NCBI RefSeq assembly: GCF_900445235.1
Contig: NZ_UFSM01000002.1
Span: forward strand, 356,427 to 420,426
DNA from: Aminobacter aminovorans
GTDB taxonomy: Bacteria > Pseudomonadota > Alphaproteobacteria > Rhizobiales > Rhizobiaceae
Direction: 5' to 3'
Length of the DNA stretch: 64,000 bases
Shown here: positions 53,316-61,464 of the stretch, one piece after another
How the letters are laid out: each line of letters opens with the position of its first letter
Numbering within the stretch: position 1 is the stretch's first letter
Notes under the pieces: generated by a model
Told to the model about the DNA's origin: nothing
The model's input: only the letters and a program-made list of their open reading frames with translations
Databases searched by the model: none
Position numbers and translations under genes: made by a program

Positions 53316-53356
53316 CCCAAAGAAAAAGGCGGCCCTGGAGCCGCCTTTTTCTTGGG
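53316..53356. terminator. Bidirectional intrinsic terminator
   Basis: A 17-bp stem with one bulged A: CCCAAAGAAAAAGGCGGC (53316-53333), loop CCTGGA, GCCGCCTTTTTCTTGGG (53340-53356). The A- and T-rich arms give U tracts on both strands. It lies between the convergent enamidase (ends 53303) and AA_synth (ends 53369) genes and should stop both. Confidence 0.9.
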
Positions 53357-53368
53357 TTGCGATAAACT

Positions 53369-53953
53369 TCAGTTTACGCCGTCCTTGCCCACGATCTGGT
53401 CTCTGGTCAGTCCGCCGACGCGCGGGTGGGGACGTCCCGAGTCGGTGACGGCAATCGCCACCACGATCTCGTCGTCGCGCGGTGCGTCGGGAATGCGCAC
53501 TTCCATGCCGTCGAAATGGCTGCGGACCTTGGCCGCGTCCTTGTGGCCCAATGGAATGTCGAGCGGAATGCCGAGGCCGCCACGCTTCTTGGACGAAGGG
53601 ATCAGCGCCGCACCCTTGCCGAGAATGTCGCGGAAAGGGGCGCCGAGCTTGGGGTGGAGGATCGCCGCTGCGTGCTCCAACTCGCCATCGGCGCCGACGG
53701 CTGCTGCCTTGCCGAAGCTCTCGACCTGCTCGCCCGTAATGCCGAGTGCAGCCACAGCACGGCGCGGCAGGATGTCGCCTAGCTCGGCACCGATGTCGCT
53801 GAGTGCTGTGAGGTCGTCGACGAAGGTTCCGACATAGGGATTGCGGATGACAGCGACCGCAGCGGCACGGCGCGTCGGAGGGCTGACCGGCTTGTCGCCC
53901 TCGGTCCGCGTCTCTTCGACGATGGTGATGATTCGCCGTATTTCCACGCTCAT
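53369..53953 (-). CDS. AA_synth (PF06684) family protein, copy 2
   Basis: A 194-residue protein of the loosely named amino acid synthesis family, whose reaction is not settled to my knowledge. Motifs shared with its neighbour: AAVAVIRNPYVGTFVDDL, GKAAAVGADGELEHAAAILH and LIPSSKKRGGLGIPLDIPL. It is colinear with, and exactly as long as, the upstream copy, so the pair arose by duplication and probably forms a hetero-oligomer. ATG at 53953 overlaps the upstream stop by 4 bp. Context with an enamidase and isochorismatase suggests cyclic-amide chemistry. Confidence 0.9.
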   Translation of the reverse strand: MSVEIRRIITIVEETRTEGDKPVSPPTRRAAAVAVIRNPYVGTFVDDLTALSDIGAELGDILPRRAVAALGITGEQVESFGKAAAVGADGELEHAAAILHPKLGAPFRDILGKGAALIPSSKKRGGLGIPLDIPLGHKDAAKVRSHFDGMEVRIPDAPRDDEIVVAIAVTDSGRPHPRVGGLTRDQIVGKDGVN

Positions 53954-54534
53954 CGCAGGCCGTCCTCGCCCTTGATGTCCTTGGCGTCCAGGCCGCCGAC
54001 TCGGGCATGCACGCGCGAACCGGTGGTCATCGCAAGGATGAGCACCAGTTCGTTGTTGCGCGGCGCGTCGTTGATGCCGACTTCGATAGCATCAAAGTGG
54101 CTCCGCACGTAGGAGGCGTTGACATGGGTGACCGGGATGTCGATGCGCACGCCGGGGCCGCCGACCTTCTTGCTCGACGGCACGATGGCCTTGGCGTCAC
54201 CCAGAAGCTCCCGCATCGCGTAGCCGCCGGGGTTATGCCACAGCGCGCCATGCTCAAGCTCACCGCCGCCGCCAACGATTGCGCCCTTGCCGTAGCCCTC
54301 GATGGTTGCGGCATCTCCGCCGAGGGCAGCGAGCAGCTTGGTGGCCATCTCGAGGCCGAGCGGCCTCAGGTCCTCCATGAAGGGCTGGATGTCCTCGACA
54401 TACTTGCCGGCATAGGGATTGGCGACGACGGCCATGACTGTCCCGCGCTTGACGGGCTGGGTACGGACCGGCCCGCCCTCATGAAAAATCTCTTCGACCT
54501 GCACGATAAACTTCCTGACGACTACGTCCGGCAT
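53950..54534 (-). CDS. AA_synth (PF06684) family protein, copy 1
   Basis: A 194-residue paralogue of the next gene. Corresponding motifs: MAVVANPYAGKYVEDIQPF, GKGAIVGGGGELEHGALWHN, AIVPSSKKVGGPGVRIDIPV and DAIEVGINDAPRNNELVLIL. ATG at 54534 is chosen because GGAG lies seven bases upstream and it makes both copies the same length; GTG at 54546 is less likely. It is the first gene of a two-gene minus-strand operon whose promoter (TTGACA at 54607-54602) overlaps an 18-bp locus operator. No signal peptide or membrane span; cytoplasmic. Confidence 0.9.
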   Translation of the reverse strand: MPDVVVRKFIVQVEEIFHEGGPVRTQPVKRGTVMAVVANPYAGKYVEDIQPFMEDLRPLGLEMATKLLAALGGDAATIEGYGKGAIVGGGGELEHGALWHNPGGYAMRELLGDAKAIVPSSKKVGGPGVRIDIPVTHVNASYVRSHFDAIEVGINDAPRNNELVLILAMTTGSRVHARVGGLDAKDIKGEDGLR

Positions 54535-54565
54535 CGGATGCTCCACATTTCTGGCGGGCTAAAAC

Positions 54566-54607
54566 TTGTTAGAGTATCAACAATTATCCTTCCGGCATTT
54601 TTGTCAA
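54566..54607 (-). promoter_or_regulatory. Promoter and shared operator, copy 3 (AA_synth operon)
   Basis: Minus strand -35 TTGACA (54607-54602), candidate -10 TAATTG after 15 bp. Element TTGTTAGAGTATCAACAA (read on plus, 54566-54583) has TTGTT/AACAA ends and matches 13 of 18 positions of the copy at 50708. It would cover the start site and block the operon. Confidence 0.55.
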
Positions 54608-54671
54608 GCCGGATGCGTAAAACCGCCGCCGCGTCGATTGTTCACAGCGACTTCGAGCGTTCGCTGGCCGA

Positions 54672-54717
54672 TTGACAGTTTGTAGGACCACCCATAAAGT
54701 CATATGACCACCAACAA
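54672..54717 (+). promoter_or_regulatory. Promoter and shared operator, copy 4 (BMP transporter operon)
   Basis: TTGACA (54672-54677), 17-bp spacer, TAAAGT (54695-54700). The element TCATATGACCACCAACAA (54700-54717) overlaps the start site and matches 16 of 18 bases of the copy at 50708, including 15 identical in a row (TATGACCACCAACAA). Confidence 0.7.
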
Positions 54718-54778
54718 GTTTTGGGCATCGAGGATGGACCCGGCGGCTGGTGCCAGAGCTTCAATTTGGGGAGTTGAG

Positions 54779-55786
54779 ATGAAGAACATGTTCCGTAAAT
54801 GCATTATCGCCGGTGCGACCCTTGCGGCCTCGATCGGCTCGGGCTCAGCCCAGGACAAGGTGTCCGTCGCGGCGATCTCAGGTTATTTCGCGCAAGGTTT
54901 CGGCATCTCGATCGTCGACGGCCTGAACAAGGCAAAAGGCGAGTTCGGCATCGACCTGAAGCTGGTCGACACCGGCAACCGAGCACTCGACTATGAAGAG
55001 CAGTTCGCCAACCTCGCCAAGGACGGTCAGTACGACCTGATCTTCGTCATGGGCTGGGAACTCGTTGATGCGCTGACCAAGGCCAGCGAGGCCTATCCGA
55101 ACCAGCGTTTCGTGTTCATCGACGGCGTCCTCGATTCGAAGAAGATCATCTATGCCAACTTCGCCGAGGAGCAGGGCTCGTTCATCGCCGGCGCGCTTGC
55201 CGGCATGATCGAAAACCAGGGCAGCGCCTTCGACAAGATCGGCGATGGCAAGGCCATCGGTTTTGTCGGCGGCCGCGACATCCCCGTCATCCGCAACTTC
55301 CTCGGCGGTTACGAGCAGGGCTCGAAATATGCCGCGCCTGACGTGAAAGTGAACTCGGTCTTCGCCGGCACCTTCGACGATCCGGCCAAGGGTAGCGAAC
55401 TGGCGCTGGCGCTCTACGGCCAGGGCGCCGACATCGTCTACAACGTCGCCGGCCCGACGGGCGAAGGCGTCATGCAGGCGAGCGCTGGGGCCGACAAATA
55501 CTCGATCGGCGTCGACATCGACATGTGCAGCTCGGCCCCTGGCAACGTGCTTGCCTCGATGCTGAAGCGCGGCGACGTCGCCGTCTACAGCCTGATCAAG
55601 AACGAGGTCGAGGGCAACAAGGTGGTCGCCGGCAGCACCCACACCTTCGATCTGGCCTCGGGTGGCGTCGAAGTGAAGGTCTGCGACGACATCGCACCCT
55701 CCATCCCGGCCGACGTGACCGCCAAGCTCGACGAAATCAAGAAGGGCATCGCCGACGGTTCGATCAAGGTCGACCGCGCCAAGTAA
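54779..55786 (+). CDS. BMP-family ABC substrate-binding protein (nucleoside type)
   Basis: A 335-residue PnrA/BmpA-type lipoprotein-like binding protein. Residues 1-24 form a signal peptide (CIIAGATLAASIGSGSAQ) with a Cys at position 8 but no lipobox, so it is soluble periplasmic. Domain landmarks are VAAISGYFAQGFGISIVDGL, VMGWELVDALTKAS, ANFAEEQGSFIAGALAGMIE and VGGRDIPVIRNFLGGYEQG. Characterised BMP proteins bind purine and pyrimidine nucleosides. GGGGAG lies six bases before the ATG. It leads an operon with an ATPase, two permeases and two nucleoside hydrolases, so nucleoside import is the consistent reading. Confidence 0.93.
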   Translation: MKNMFRKCIIAGATLAASIGSGSAQDKVSVAAISGYFAQGFGISIVDGLNKAKGEFGIDLKLVDTGNRALDYEEQFANLAKDGQYDLIFVMGWELVDALTKASEAYPNQRFVFIDGVLDSKKIIYANFAEEQGSFIAGALAGMIENQGSAFDKIGDGKAIGFVGGRDIPVIRNFLGGYEQGSKYAAPDVKVNSVFAGTFDDPAKGSELALALYGQGADIVYNVAGPTGEGVMQASAGADKYSIGVDIDMCSSAPGNVLASMLKRGDVAVYSLIKNEVEGNKVVAGSTHTFDLASGGVEVKVCDDIAPSIPADVTAKLDEIKKGIADGSIKVDRAK

Positions 55787-55857
55787 GGCGCGGCCTGCAC
55801 GGAAGTCGGTTCTGCCGGCTTCCGGCATCATTTCGTCCAGGACTAGGTAGAGATGTG

Positions 55858-55880
55858 TCCGTCCCGGTTTGCGGGACGGA
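55858..55880. repeat. Hairpin between BMP binding protein and ATPase genes
   Basis: Perfect 9-bp inverted repeat TCCGTCCCG (55858-55866), loop GTTTG, CGGGACGGA (55872-55880), without U tract. Same position and type as the hairpins after the binding-protein genes at 22672 and 23798; probably sets a higher binding-protein dose. Confidence 0.7.
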
Positions 55881-55901
55881 TAGATCTGAAGCTGCGAGGC
55901 T

Positions 55902-57485
55902 ATGTTGTCGACCACGTCGCCAGCCATGACGGCACCAGAGGCAGGACCTGCCGAAACCGCCGTCGAATTGATCGGTATCACCAAGCGTTTCGGTGCATTC
56001 GTTGCCAATGAGGACGTCAATCTCATCGTCAAACGCGGCGAGATCCACGCCATCATTGGTGAAAACGGCGCCGGCAAGACGACGTTGATGAACATCCTTT
56101 TCGGGTTGCTGCAGCCCGACCAAGGCACGATCCGTTTGAACGGTCAGGACATGGTGGTCGGCGATCCCGCCACCGCAATCTCAGCCGGCCTCGGCATGGT
56201 ACACCAGCACTTCAAGCTTGTGCCGTCGTTGTCAGTTGCCGACAATGTTTTCCTTGGCATGGAAATCCGCCGCAACGGCTTGATCGACCATACGGCCCAG
56301 ATCGAAAAGACCCGCGAACTGTCCGAACGTTTCGGTCTCAAGGTCGACCCTGAGGAGCGCGTTTCGCTGCTCTCCGTCGGCATCGAGCAGCGAATCGAAA
56401 TACTGAAAGTTCTGGCGCGCGGGGCGCGCACCATCATCCTCGACGAGCCGACCGCAGTGCTGACGCCGCAGGAAAGCCGCGAGCTGTTCCAGACGCTGCG
56501 TGGCTTCGTTGCTGGCGGCATGACCGTCATCTTCATCTCGCATCATCTCGAGGAGGTGATCGAGGTTTCAGACACGGTTACCGTGCTGCGCCATGGCAAG
56601 CATGTCGCGACGGGCCCTACGTCCGAGCTGACCAAGGCTGACATGGTGCGCATGATGGTTGGCCGCGATGTCAGCTTCGATCGCCGCCCGCGTGAAAAGT
56701 CGGATGGCAAGGTGGTGCTCGACGTCAAGAACCTGTGGGCACGCGACGACCGCCGCCTTCCGGCTTTGCGTGATGCAAGCTTCACCGTACGATCAGGCGA
56801 GGTCGTGGGCATTGCCGGTGTCGCCGGCAACGGCCAGACCGAGCTTGCCGAAGTGCTGGCCGGTTTGCGTCCCGCCAGCCATGGCTCGGCGATGCTCAAG
56901 GGCCGTGATCTAACCGTTCTTTCGACGTCTGAAATTCGCGAAGCCGGTCTTGCCCACGTACCTGGCGACCGGCTGGTGCGGGGCGTCGACGGCAATGCTT
57001 CTATCTCGTCCAATCTTCTGATGGGGCGCCAGGACAAAGCGCCGTGGAGCCGCAAAGGCATCCTCGATTGGCGTGCAGCGGCCACCCAGACCGTCGAGAT
57101 GATCAAACGTTTCGACATCCGCGCCCGTGGGCCCGAAGACACCGTCAAGCGGCTGTCCGGCGGCAACATCCAGAAGGTCGTTCTGGCGCGCGAATTCACC
57201 AATGAGGCCGACTTCCTGCTGATCGATCAGCCAACGCGCGGCGTCGACATCGGTGCGCAGGAATCCATTCACGACGAGATCATGCGCCAGCGTGCCGCTG
57301 GCCGCGCGGTGCTCGTCATTTCGGTGCAGCTCGACGAACTGCTCACCCTGGCCGACCGCATCCTTGTGATGTTCAACGGCCGGATCATGGGTGAAGTCGA
57401 AGGTGGCAGCGCCGACAGCGAAAGGATCGGCATGATGATGGCAGGTCTCGAACCGAAAAACGTTTCAGACGAGGTGGCGTCGTGA
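55902..57485 (+). CDS. Nucleoside ABC importer ATPase, two-domain (BMP type)
   Basis: A 527-residue protein with two nucleotide-binding domains. Domain 1 (about 20-245): Walker A GENGAGKTT, signature region LLSVGIEQRIEILKVLA, Walker B IILDEPTAVLTP, His in ISHHLEE. Domain 2 (about 275-510): Walker A reduced to GVAGNGQTEL, signature LSGGNIQKVVLARE, Walker B LLIDQPTRGVDIG with Gln for Glu. These oddities are usual for YufO/NupA-type ATPases, in which one site is degenerate. It overlaps the first permease by 4 bp. ATG at 55902 or 55926 (after TTSPA) are both possible. Confidence 0.94.
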   Translation: MLSTTSPAMTAPEAGPAETAVELIGITKRFGAFVANEDVNLIVKRGEIHAIIGENGAGKTTLMNILFGLLQPDQGTIRLNGQDMVVGDPATAISAGLGMVHQHFKLVPSLSVADNVFLGMEIRRNGLIDHTAQIEKTRELSERFGLKVDPEERVSLLSVGIEQRIEILKVLARGARTIILDEPTAVLTPQESRELFQTLRGFVAGGMTVIFISHHLEEVIEVSDTVTVLRHGKHVATGPTSELTKADMVRMMVGRDVSFDRRPREKSDGKVVLDVKNLWARDDRRLPALRDASFTVRSGEVVGIAGVAGNGQTELAEVLAGLRPASHGSAMLKGRDLTVLSTSEIREAGLAHVPGDRLVRGVDGNASISSNLLMGRQDKAPWSRKGILDWRAAATQTVEMIKRFDIRARGPEDTVKRLSGGNIQKVVLAREFTNEADFLLIDQPTRGVDIGAQESIHDEIMRQRAAGRAVLVISVQLDELLTLADRILVMFNGRIMGEVEGGSADSERIGMMMAGLEPKNVSDEVAS

Positions 57486-58522
57486 ACGACAAGTTGCGTG
57501 CGTTCTCCGGCCAGCTGGTCGCCGTCCTGATCGCACTCGCCATGGGCGCGGTGATCATCATGCTCATCGATGAAAGCCCCATCAAGGTGTTTATGACCCT
57601 GATGCGCGGAGCCTTCGGCGACCAGGCAAAGATCGCCGGCACATTGCTGCAGACCACGCCGATCCTGATCTGCGGTATCGCCGCCTGCATCGGACTGCGC
57701 GGTGGCATGTTCAATGTCGGCATCGAGGGACAATTGTTTCTCGGTGGCTTTGCTGCCGCCTGGGTCGGTTTCGCCATGCCGCTGCCGCCCGGCCTGCATG
57801 TCGTGGTCGCCATGGCGGTTGCCGTGATCGCGGGCGCGGCCTGGGTTTCGATCCCGGCTTTCTTCCGCACGCGCTACGGCACAAACGAGGTCGTCTCGAC
57901 GATCCTGTCCAACTACGTCGCGGTGCTGCTGACCTCCTACCTCACCATCTTCCTGTTCAAGCGTCCCGGCGGTTGGTCGGAGACCCCACCAATCCTGGCG
58001 AGCGCCTATCTGCCAGAGCTGTTTGCCTTCTCGCGGCTCAACTGGGGCCTGATCATCGGCCTGGTGCTGGCGCTCTTCGTTGCCTGGTTCTTCCGTTCGA
58101 CGGCCAAAGGCTATTCGATCTCGATGGTTGGCTCGGCGCCGAAATTCGCCGAATATGGCGGCATCGACGTCAAGCGCCAGGGTTTCCTGGTGCTGCTGGC
58201 ATCGGGTGCGGTCGGCGGCCTGGCCGGCGGCATCGAAACGCTTGGCGTGCATCACCGCTTCATGGAAGGTTTCGCCCCTGGCTTCGGCTTCGACGGCCTG
58301 ATCGCGGCCTTGCTCGCCAATGGTTCGCCGATCGGCACCATCGTGACGGCGCTGTTTTTCGGCGCGCTGCGCAACGGTTCGCTGCTGCTTGAGACCGATA
58401 CCAACGCCTCGCGCGAAATCATCACCGTGATCCAGGCGCTGATCATCCTGAGCGTCTCGGCCCAGGTTCTGATGAAGCGTCGCGGTGACAGCACGGCAGG
58501 AGAGCGCCGATGGAAATTCTGA
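57482..58522 (+). CDS. Nucleoside ABC importer permease 1 (YufP/NupB-like)
   Basis: A 346-residue inner-membrane permease with about nine spans. Landmarks include TTPILICGIAACIGLRGGMFNVGIEGQ near residue 60 (the glycine-rich family motif continuing LFLGGF), the FRTRYGTNEVVSTILSNY loop and the C-terminal IVTALFFGALRNGSLLL. It overlaps both neighbours (4 bp with the ATPase, 13 bp with permease 2). It should form a heterodimer with the next gene's product. Confidence 0.94.
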   Translation: MNDKLRAFSGQLVAVLIALAMGAVIIMLIDESPIKVFMTLMRGAFGDQAKIAGTLLQTTPILICGIAACIGLRGGMFNVGIEGQLFLGGFAAAWVGFAMPLPPGLHVVVAMAVAVIAGAAWVSIPAFFRTRYGTNEVVSTILSNYVAVLLTSYLTIFLFKRPGGWSETPPILASAYLPELFAFSRLNWGLIIGLVLALFVAWFFRSTAKGYSISMVGSAPKFAEYGGIDVKRQGFLVLLASGAVGGLAGGIETLGVHHRFMEGFAPGFGFDGLIAALLANGSPIGTIVTALFFGALRNGSLLLETDTNASREIITVIQALIILSVSAQVLMKRRGDSTAGERRWKF

Positions 58523-59484
58523 GCCTTTTCAACGTCGCTCTGCTCGTTGCCACCTTGCGGATGACGGCCCCTATCCTGCTCGTCGCTCTAGGCGGCTCGT
58601 TCACCACCAAGGCCGGCATCTTCAACATCGGCCTCGAAGGCCAGATGCTGGTCGGCGCCTTCTTTGCCGTGTTGGGTTCGATCTGGTCGGGCTCAGCCCT
58701 GGTCGGCGTCGCTTGTGGTGTCGCGGCGGCATTGGTGTTCGCGCTCGCGTTCGCCGTCCTGGTCGTCAGCTTCCGGGCCAATGAAGTGGTCGTGGGCCTG
58801 GCGCTCAACATCCTGGCCGGAGGCATGACGATTTCGCTGATGAAGGCGATCTTCGGTACCCGCGGCTCGATCGTCGGCAAGGGCATCGTCGGCCTGCCCA
58901 AGGTGCAGATACCCGGCGCCCGCGATATCCTCGGCTCATGGGCGCCTCTGATCAACGGCTTCACGCCGATGGTTTACGTCGCCTTCATCGCCGTGCCGCT
59001 GCTGGTGCTGTTTTACAAACGCACGCGCCTTGGCCTCTACATCCGCGTCGTTGGCGAAAAACCCGAGGCTGCAGAGGCGCTCGGCATTTCGATCACGCGC
59101 GTTCGCTATATCGCCTCGCTGCTGTGCGGCCTGCTCGCCGGCCTTGCCGGCGCGCACCTTTCGCTTGGCTACATCACCATGTTCACCGAAAACATGTCTT
59201 CGGGTCGTGGCTTCATGGCTGTGGCCATCCTGATCTTCTCCAACGGCAACCCGTTGAAGGTGCTGGCGGGCTGCCTGCTGTTTGGTTTCGCCGACGCGTT
59301 TTCGCTCAGGCTCCAGACCTTCGGCTTCCCGTCCTACCTGATCCTGGCGGTGCCTTATCTGGTGGCGCTGACGGCACTGTTTGCGCTGTCTTACCGCAGC
59401 CGTCCGAAGATCATCCGCGAAACACTGGAGAGCATGCGCAAGCTGCTCTCGGTCGACAACAGGCCGGCCGAGTCCGGCAAGTAA
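58510..59484 (+). CDS. Nucleoside ABC importer permease 2 (YufQ/NupC-like)
   Basis: A 324-residue permease with about eight spans. The FTTKAGIFNIGLEGQMLVGA motif near residue 35 and SFRANEVVVGLALNILAGG mark it as the partner of permease 1. Cytoplasmic loop VVGEKPEAAEALGISITRVR precedes the last spans. It overlaps permease 1 by 13 bp, and 29 bp separate it from the first nucleoside hydrolase gene, so uptake and hydrolysis are co-transcribed. Confidence 0.94.
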   Translation: MEILSLFNVALLVATLRMTAPILLVALGGSFTTKAGIFNIGLEGQMLVGAFFAVLGSIWSGSALVGVACGVAAALVFALAFAVLVVSFRANEVVVGLALNILAGGMTISLMKAIFGTRGSIVGKGIVGLPKVQIPGARDILGSWAPLINGFTPMVYVAFIAVPLLVLFYKRTRLGLYIRVVGEKPEAAEALGISITRVRYIASLLCGLLAGLAGAHLSLGYITMFTENMSSGRGFMAVAILIFSNGNPLKVLAGCLLFGFADAFSLRLQTFGFPSYLILAVPYLVALTALFALSYRSRPKIIRETLESMRKLLSVDNRPAESGK

Positions 59485-59513
59485 CCTCTCACGCTGAAGG
59501 GCTTTACCAAGGA

Positions 59514-60530
59514 ATGGAACGTATTATTCTCGACGTGGATTCAGCTGGCGACGATATTCTCGCCGTGCTGTTTGCCGCGGCCAACCCCAATGTCAAGCTG
59601 GAGGCCGTGACGACCTGCACCGGTGCGGCTGGCCCCATCGAGCAGGTCACAAATGTCGTCCTCAACACGCTGTCGCTTGCTGGCCGCGACGACATTCCTG
59701 TCTATGCCGGCGCCTGGCGCCCGATCGTCGGCCATTCCAAGGCGGCCATGGAAGCGCCGGTGCATTTCGAAAAGACGCTCACCGCGCGCTTCGGTGACCG
59801 GCTGAAGAAATTCAACCCGCCCGCGCCCGAGCCGAAGCGCAAGGCGACGCCGGGTCACGCCGTCGATTTCATCATCGATACGGTGATATCCAATCCAGGC
59901 GAGATCACGCTGGTCACCACCGGCCCGCTGACCAATGCGGCGATGGCCTTCCTGCAGGAGCCGCGGCTCGCGGCCGCGCTCAAGCGCCTGATCGTGCTTG
60001 GCGGTACCTTCACCACGCCGGGCAACATCACCCCGGTGACCGAATACAACATCTGGGCCGACCCGGAGGCGTCGCGCATCGTGCTCAATGCCGAGGTCGA
60101 CAAGATCCTCGTGCCGCTCGACATCTGCGAGGACAACCGCGTTGCCACCTCGATGCTCACGCGCGACGACATCGCCGACATGCAGGCGAAGGCCGAGGAT
60201 AATCCCGTCCTCGACATGATCGCCGAGGTGTTTCCGATCTACATCGACATCTGGCGCGAGTTCTTTGGCCTCGTCGGCTTCCCACTCGACGACGTCATCA
60301 CAGTGGCGCTTGCCTTCGACCCCGAACTTGCATCGCTGACCGAGCCACTGTTCGTCGACGTGCTGATCGATGGCAGCGTTTCGCGCGGCCAGACGGTCGC
60401 CTATCGCGGCTTCCAGATCCTGCCTGGCGGCGGCCCCAAAACCACCCGCATCGGCACCGACCTCGAAGGTCGCCGTTTCCTCGAAATGTTCAAAGCAACC
60501 ATCGCGCGCTACGACCGGGCGGCAGAGTGA
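59514..60530 (+). CDS. Nucleoside hydrolase, divergent copy
   Basis: A 338-residue IU-nucleoside hydrolase homologue. The Ca2+-binding aspartates appear in LDVDSAGDDILAVL (family norm DxDPGxDD), followed by TTGPLTNAAMAF and NIWADPEASRIVLNAEVDK. At the C-terminal active site the family's conserved His-Asp is replaced: FPLDDVITVAL, keeping the Asp but losing the His that protonates the leaving base. It may thus accept substrates with a leaving group that needs no acid, or be tuned to another ribosyl compound. AAGGA precedes the ATG. It lies right after the nucleoside importer. Confidence 0.9.
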   Translation: MERIILDVDSAGDDILAVLFAAANPNVKLEAVTTCTGAAGPIEQVTNVVLNTLSLAGRDDIPVYAGAWRPIVGHSKAAMEAPVHFEKTLTARFGDRLKKFNPPAPEPKRKATPGHAVDFIIDTVISNPGEITLVTTGPLTNAAMAFLQEPRLAAALKRLIVLGGTFTTPGNITPVTEYNIWADPEASRIVLNAEVDKILVPLDICEDNRVATSMLTRDDIADMQAKAEDNPVLDMIAEVFPIYIDIWREFFGLVGFPLDDVITVALAFDPELASLTEPLFVDVLIDGSVSRGQTVAYRGFQILPGGGPKTTRIGTDLEGRRFLEMFKATIARYDRAAE

Positions 60531-60534
60531 CATC

Positions 60535-61464
60535 ATGACAGCCACACCCATTCTCTTCGACTGCGATCCCGGCCACGACGACGCCATCGCCCTGGTCATG
60601 GCGCATCGCTCGCCTGCCATCGAGCTGCTCGGCGTCACCACCACCTGCGGCAATGCCGAGCTGGAGAAGACGACGACCAACGCCCTGCGCATTCTTGAAT
60701 ACATCGGCGCCGGCGGGGTGCCTGTCGCGGCCGGCTGCCACCGCCCGCTGGCGCGACCGCTGGTGCTTGGCACTGCCGATGGCCCGAGTGGCCTCGAGGG
60801 CTCGCCCTACCTGCCGCAGGCCACCATCAAGCCGGTCGACCAGCATGCCGTTGACTTCCTCGCCGAGAAGCTTCTGGCCGCGTCCGAGCCGCTGCTCGTC
60901 GTCGCCACCGGTCCACTCTGCAATATCGGCCTGCTGATCCTCAAGCACCCTGAAGTGCTGCCCAAGATCAAGGAGCTGATCTGGATGGGCGGCGTGTTCT
61001 ACCGCAAGAGCGAGATCATAACGCCGACCGAGTTCAACGCCTTCTGCGACCCCGAGGCGCTGAAGATCGTGCTCGATTCCGGCGTGCCGATCCTGATGGT
61101 CGGCCTCGACGTCACCATGCAGGTGCTGGTCGAGGAAGCGCAGTATGCCGAGCTGGCTACGATCGACACGCCGCTCGGCAGGCTCGTTAACGATTGGCTG
61201 CTGTTCTACGAGAAGCTTCACCGCAACTCGATGGGCGTCGGTGGCGCCATGCACGACCCGTTGGCCTTGGCGCTGGCGATCGATCCAACACTGGTCAAGA
61301 CCCGTCCGGCCCACATTGCCGTGGACCTTACTGGCACCCATACCTTCGGCGCGACGGTTGCCGATTTCTGGGGCGAGCGTGGCGAAAAAGACAACGCCAG
61401 GATCGCCTACGAAGTCGATGCCGACCGTTTCTTCAAGCTGATGTTCGATCTCCTCCGGGATTGA
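60535..61464 (+). CDS. Nucleoside hydrolase (IunH-like)
   Basis: A 309-residue nucleoside N-ribohydrolase that releases a base and ribose. Ca2+ site DCDPGHDDAIAL near residue 10; TTCGNAELEKTTTNAL; ATGPLCNIGLLIL; WMGGVFYRKSEIITPTEFN; and the active-site His-Asp in AMHDPLALALAID near residue 240. All catalytic residues are present. It begins 4 bp after the first hydrolase stop, last in the BMP operon. Two hydrolases of different active sites in one operon suggest a family of nucleosides or a nucleoside with an unusual base. Cytoplasmic. Confidence 0.94.
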   Translation: MTATPILFDCDPGHDDAIALVMAHRSPAIELLGVTTTCGNAELEKTTTNALRILEYIGAGGVPVAAGCHRPLARPLVLGTADGPSGLEGSPYLPQATIKPVDQHAVDFLAEKLLAASEPLLVVATGPLCNIGLLILKHPEVLPKIKELIWMGGVFYRKSEIITPTEFNAFCDPEALKIVLDSGVPILMVGLDVTMQVLVEEAQYAELATIDTPLGRLVNDWLLFYEKLHRNSMGVGGAMHDPLALALAIDPTLVKTRPAHIAVDLTGTHTFGATVADFWGERGEKDNARIAYEVDADRFFKLMFDLLRD

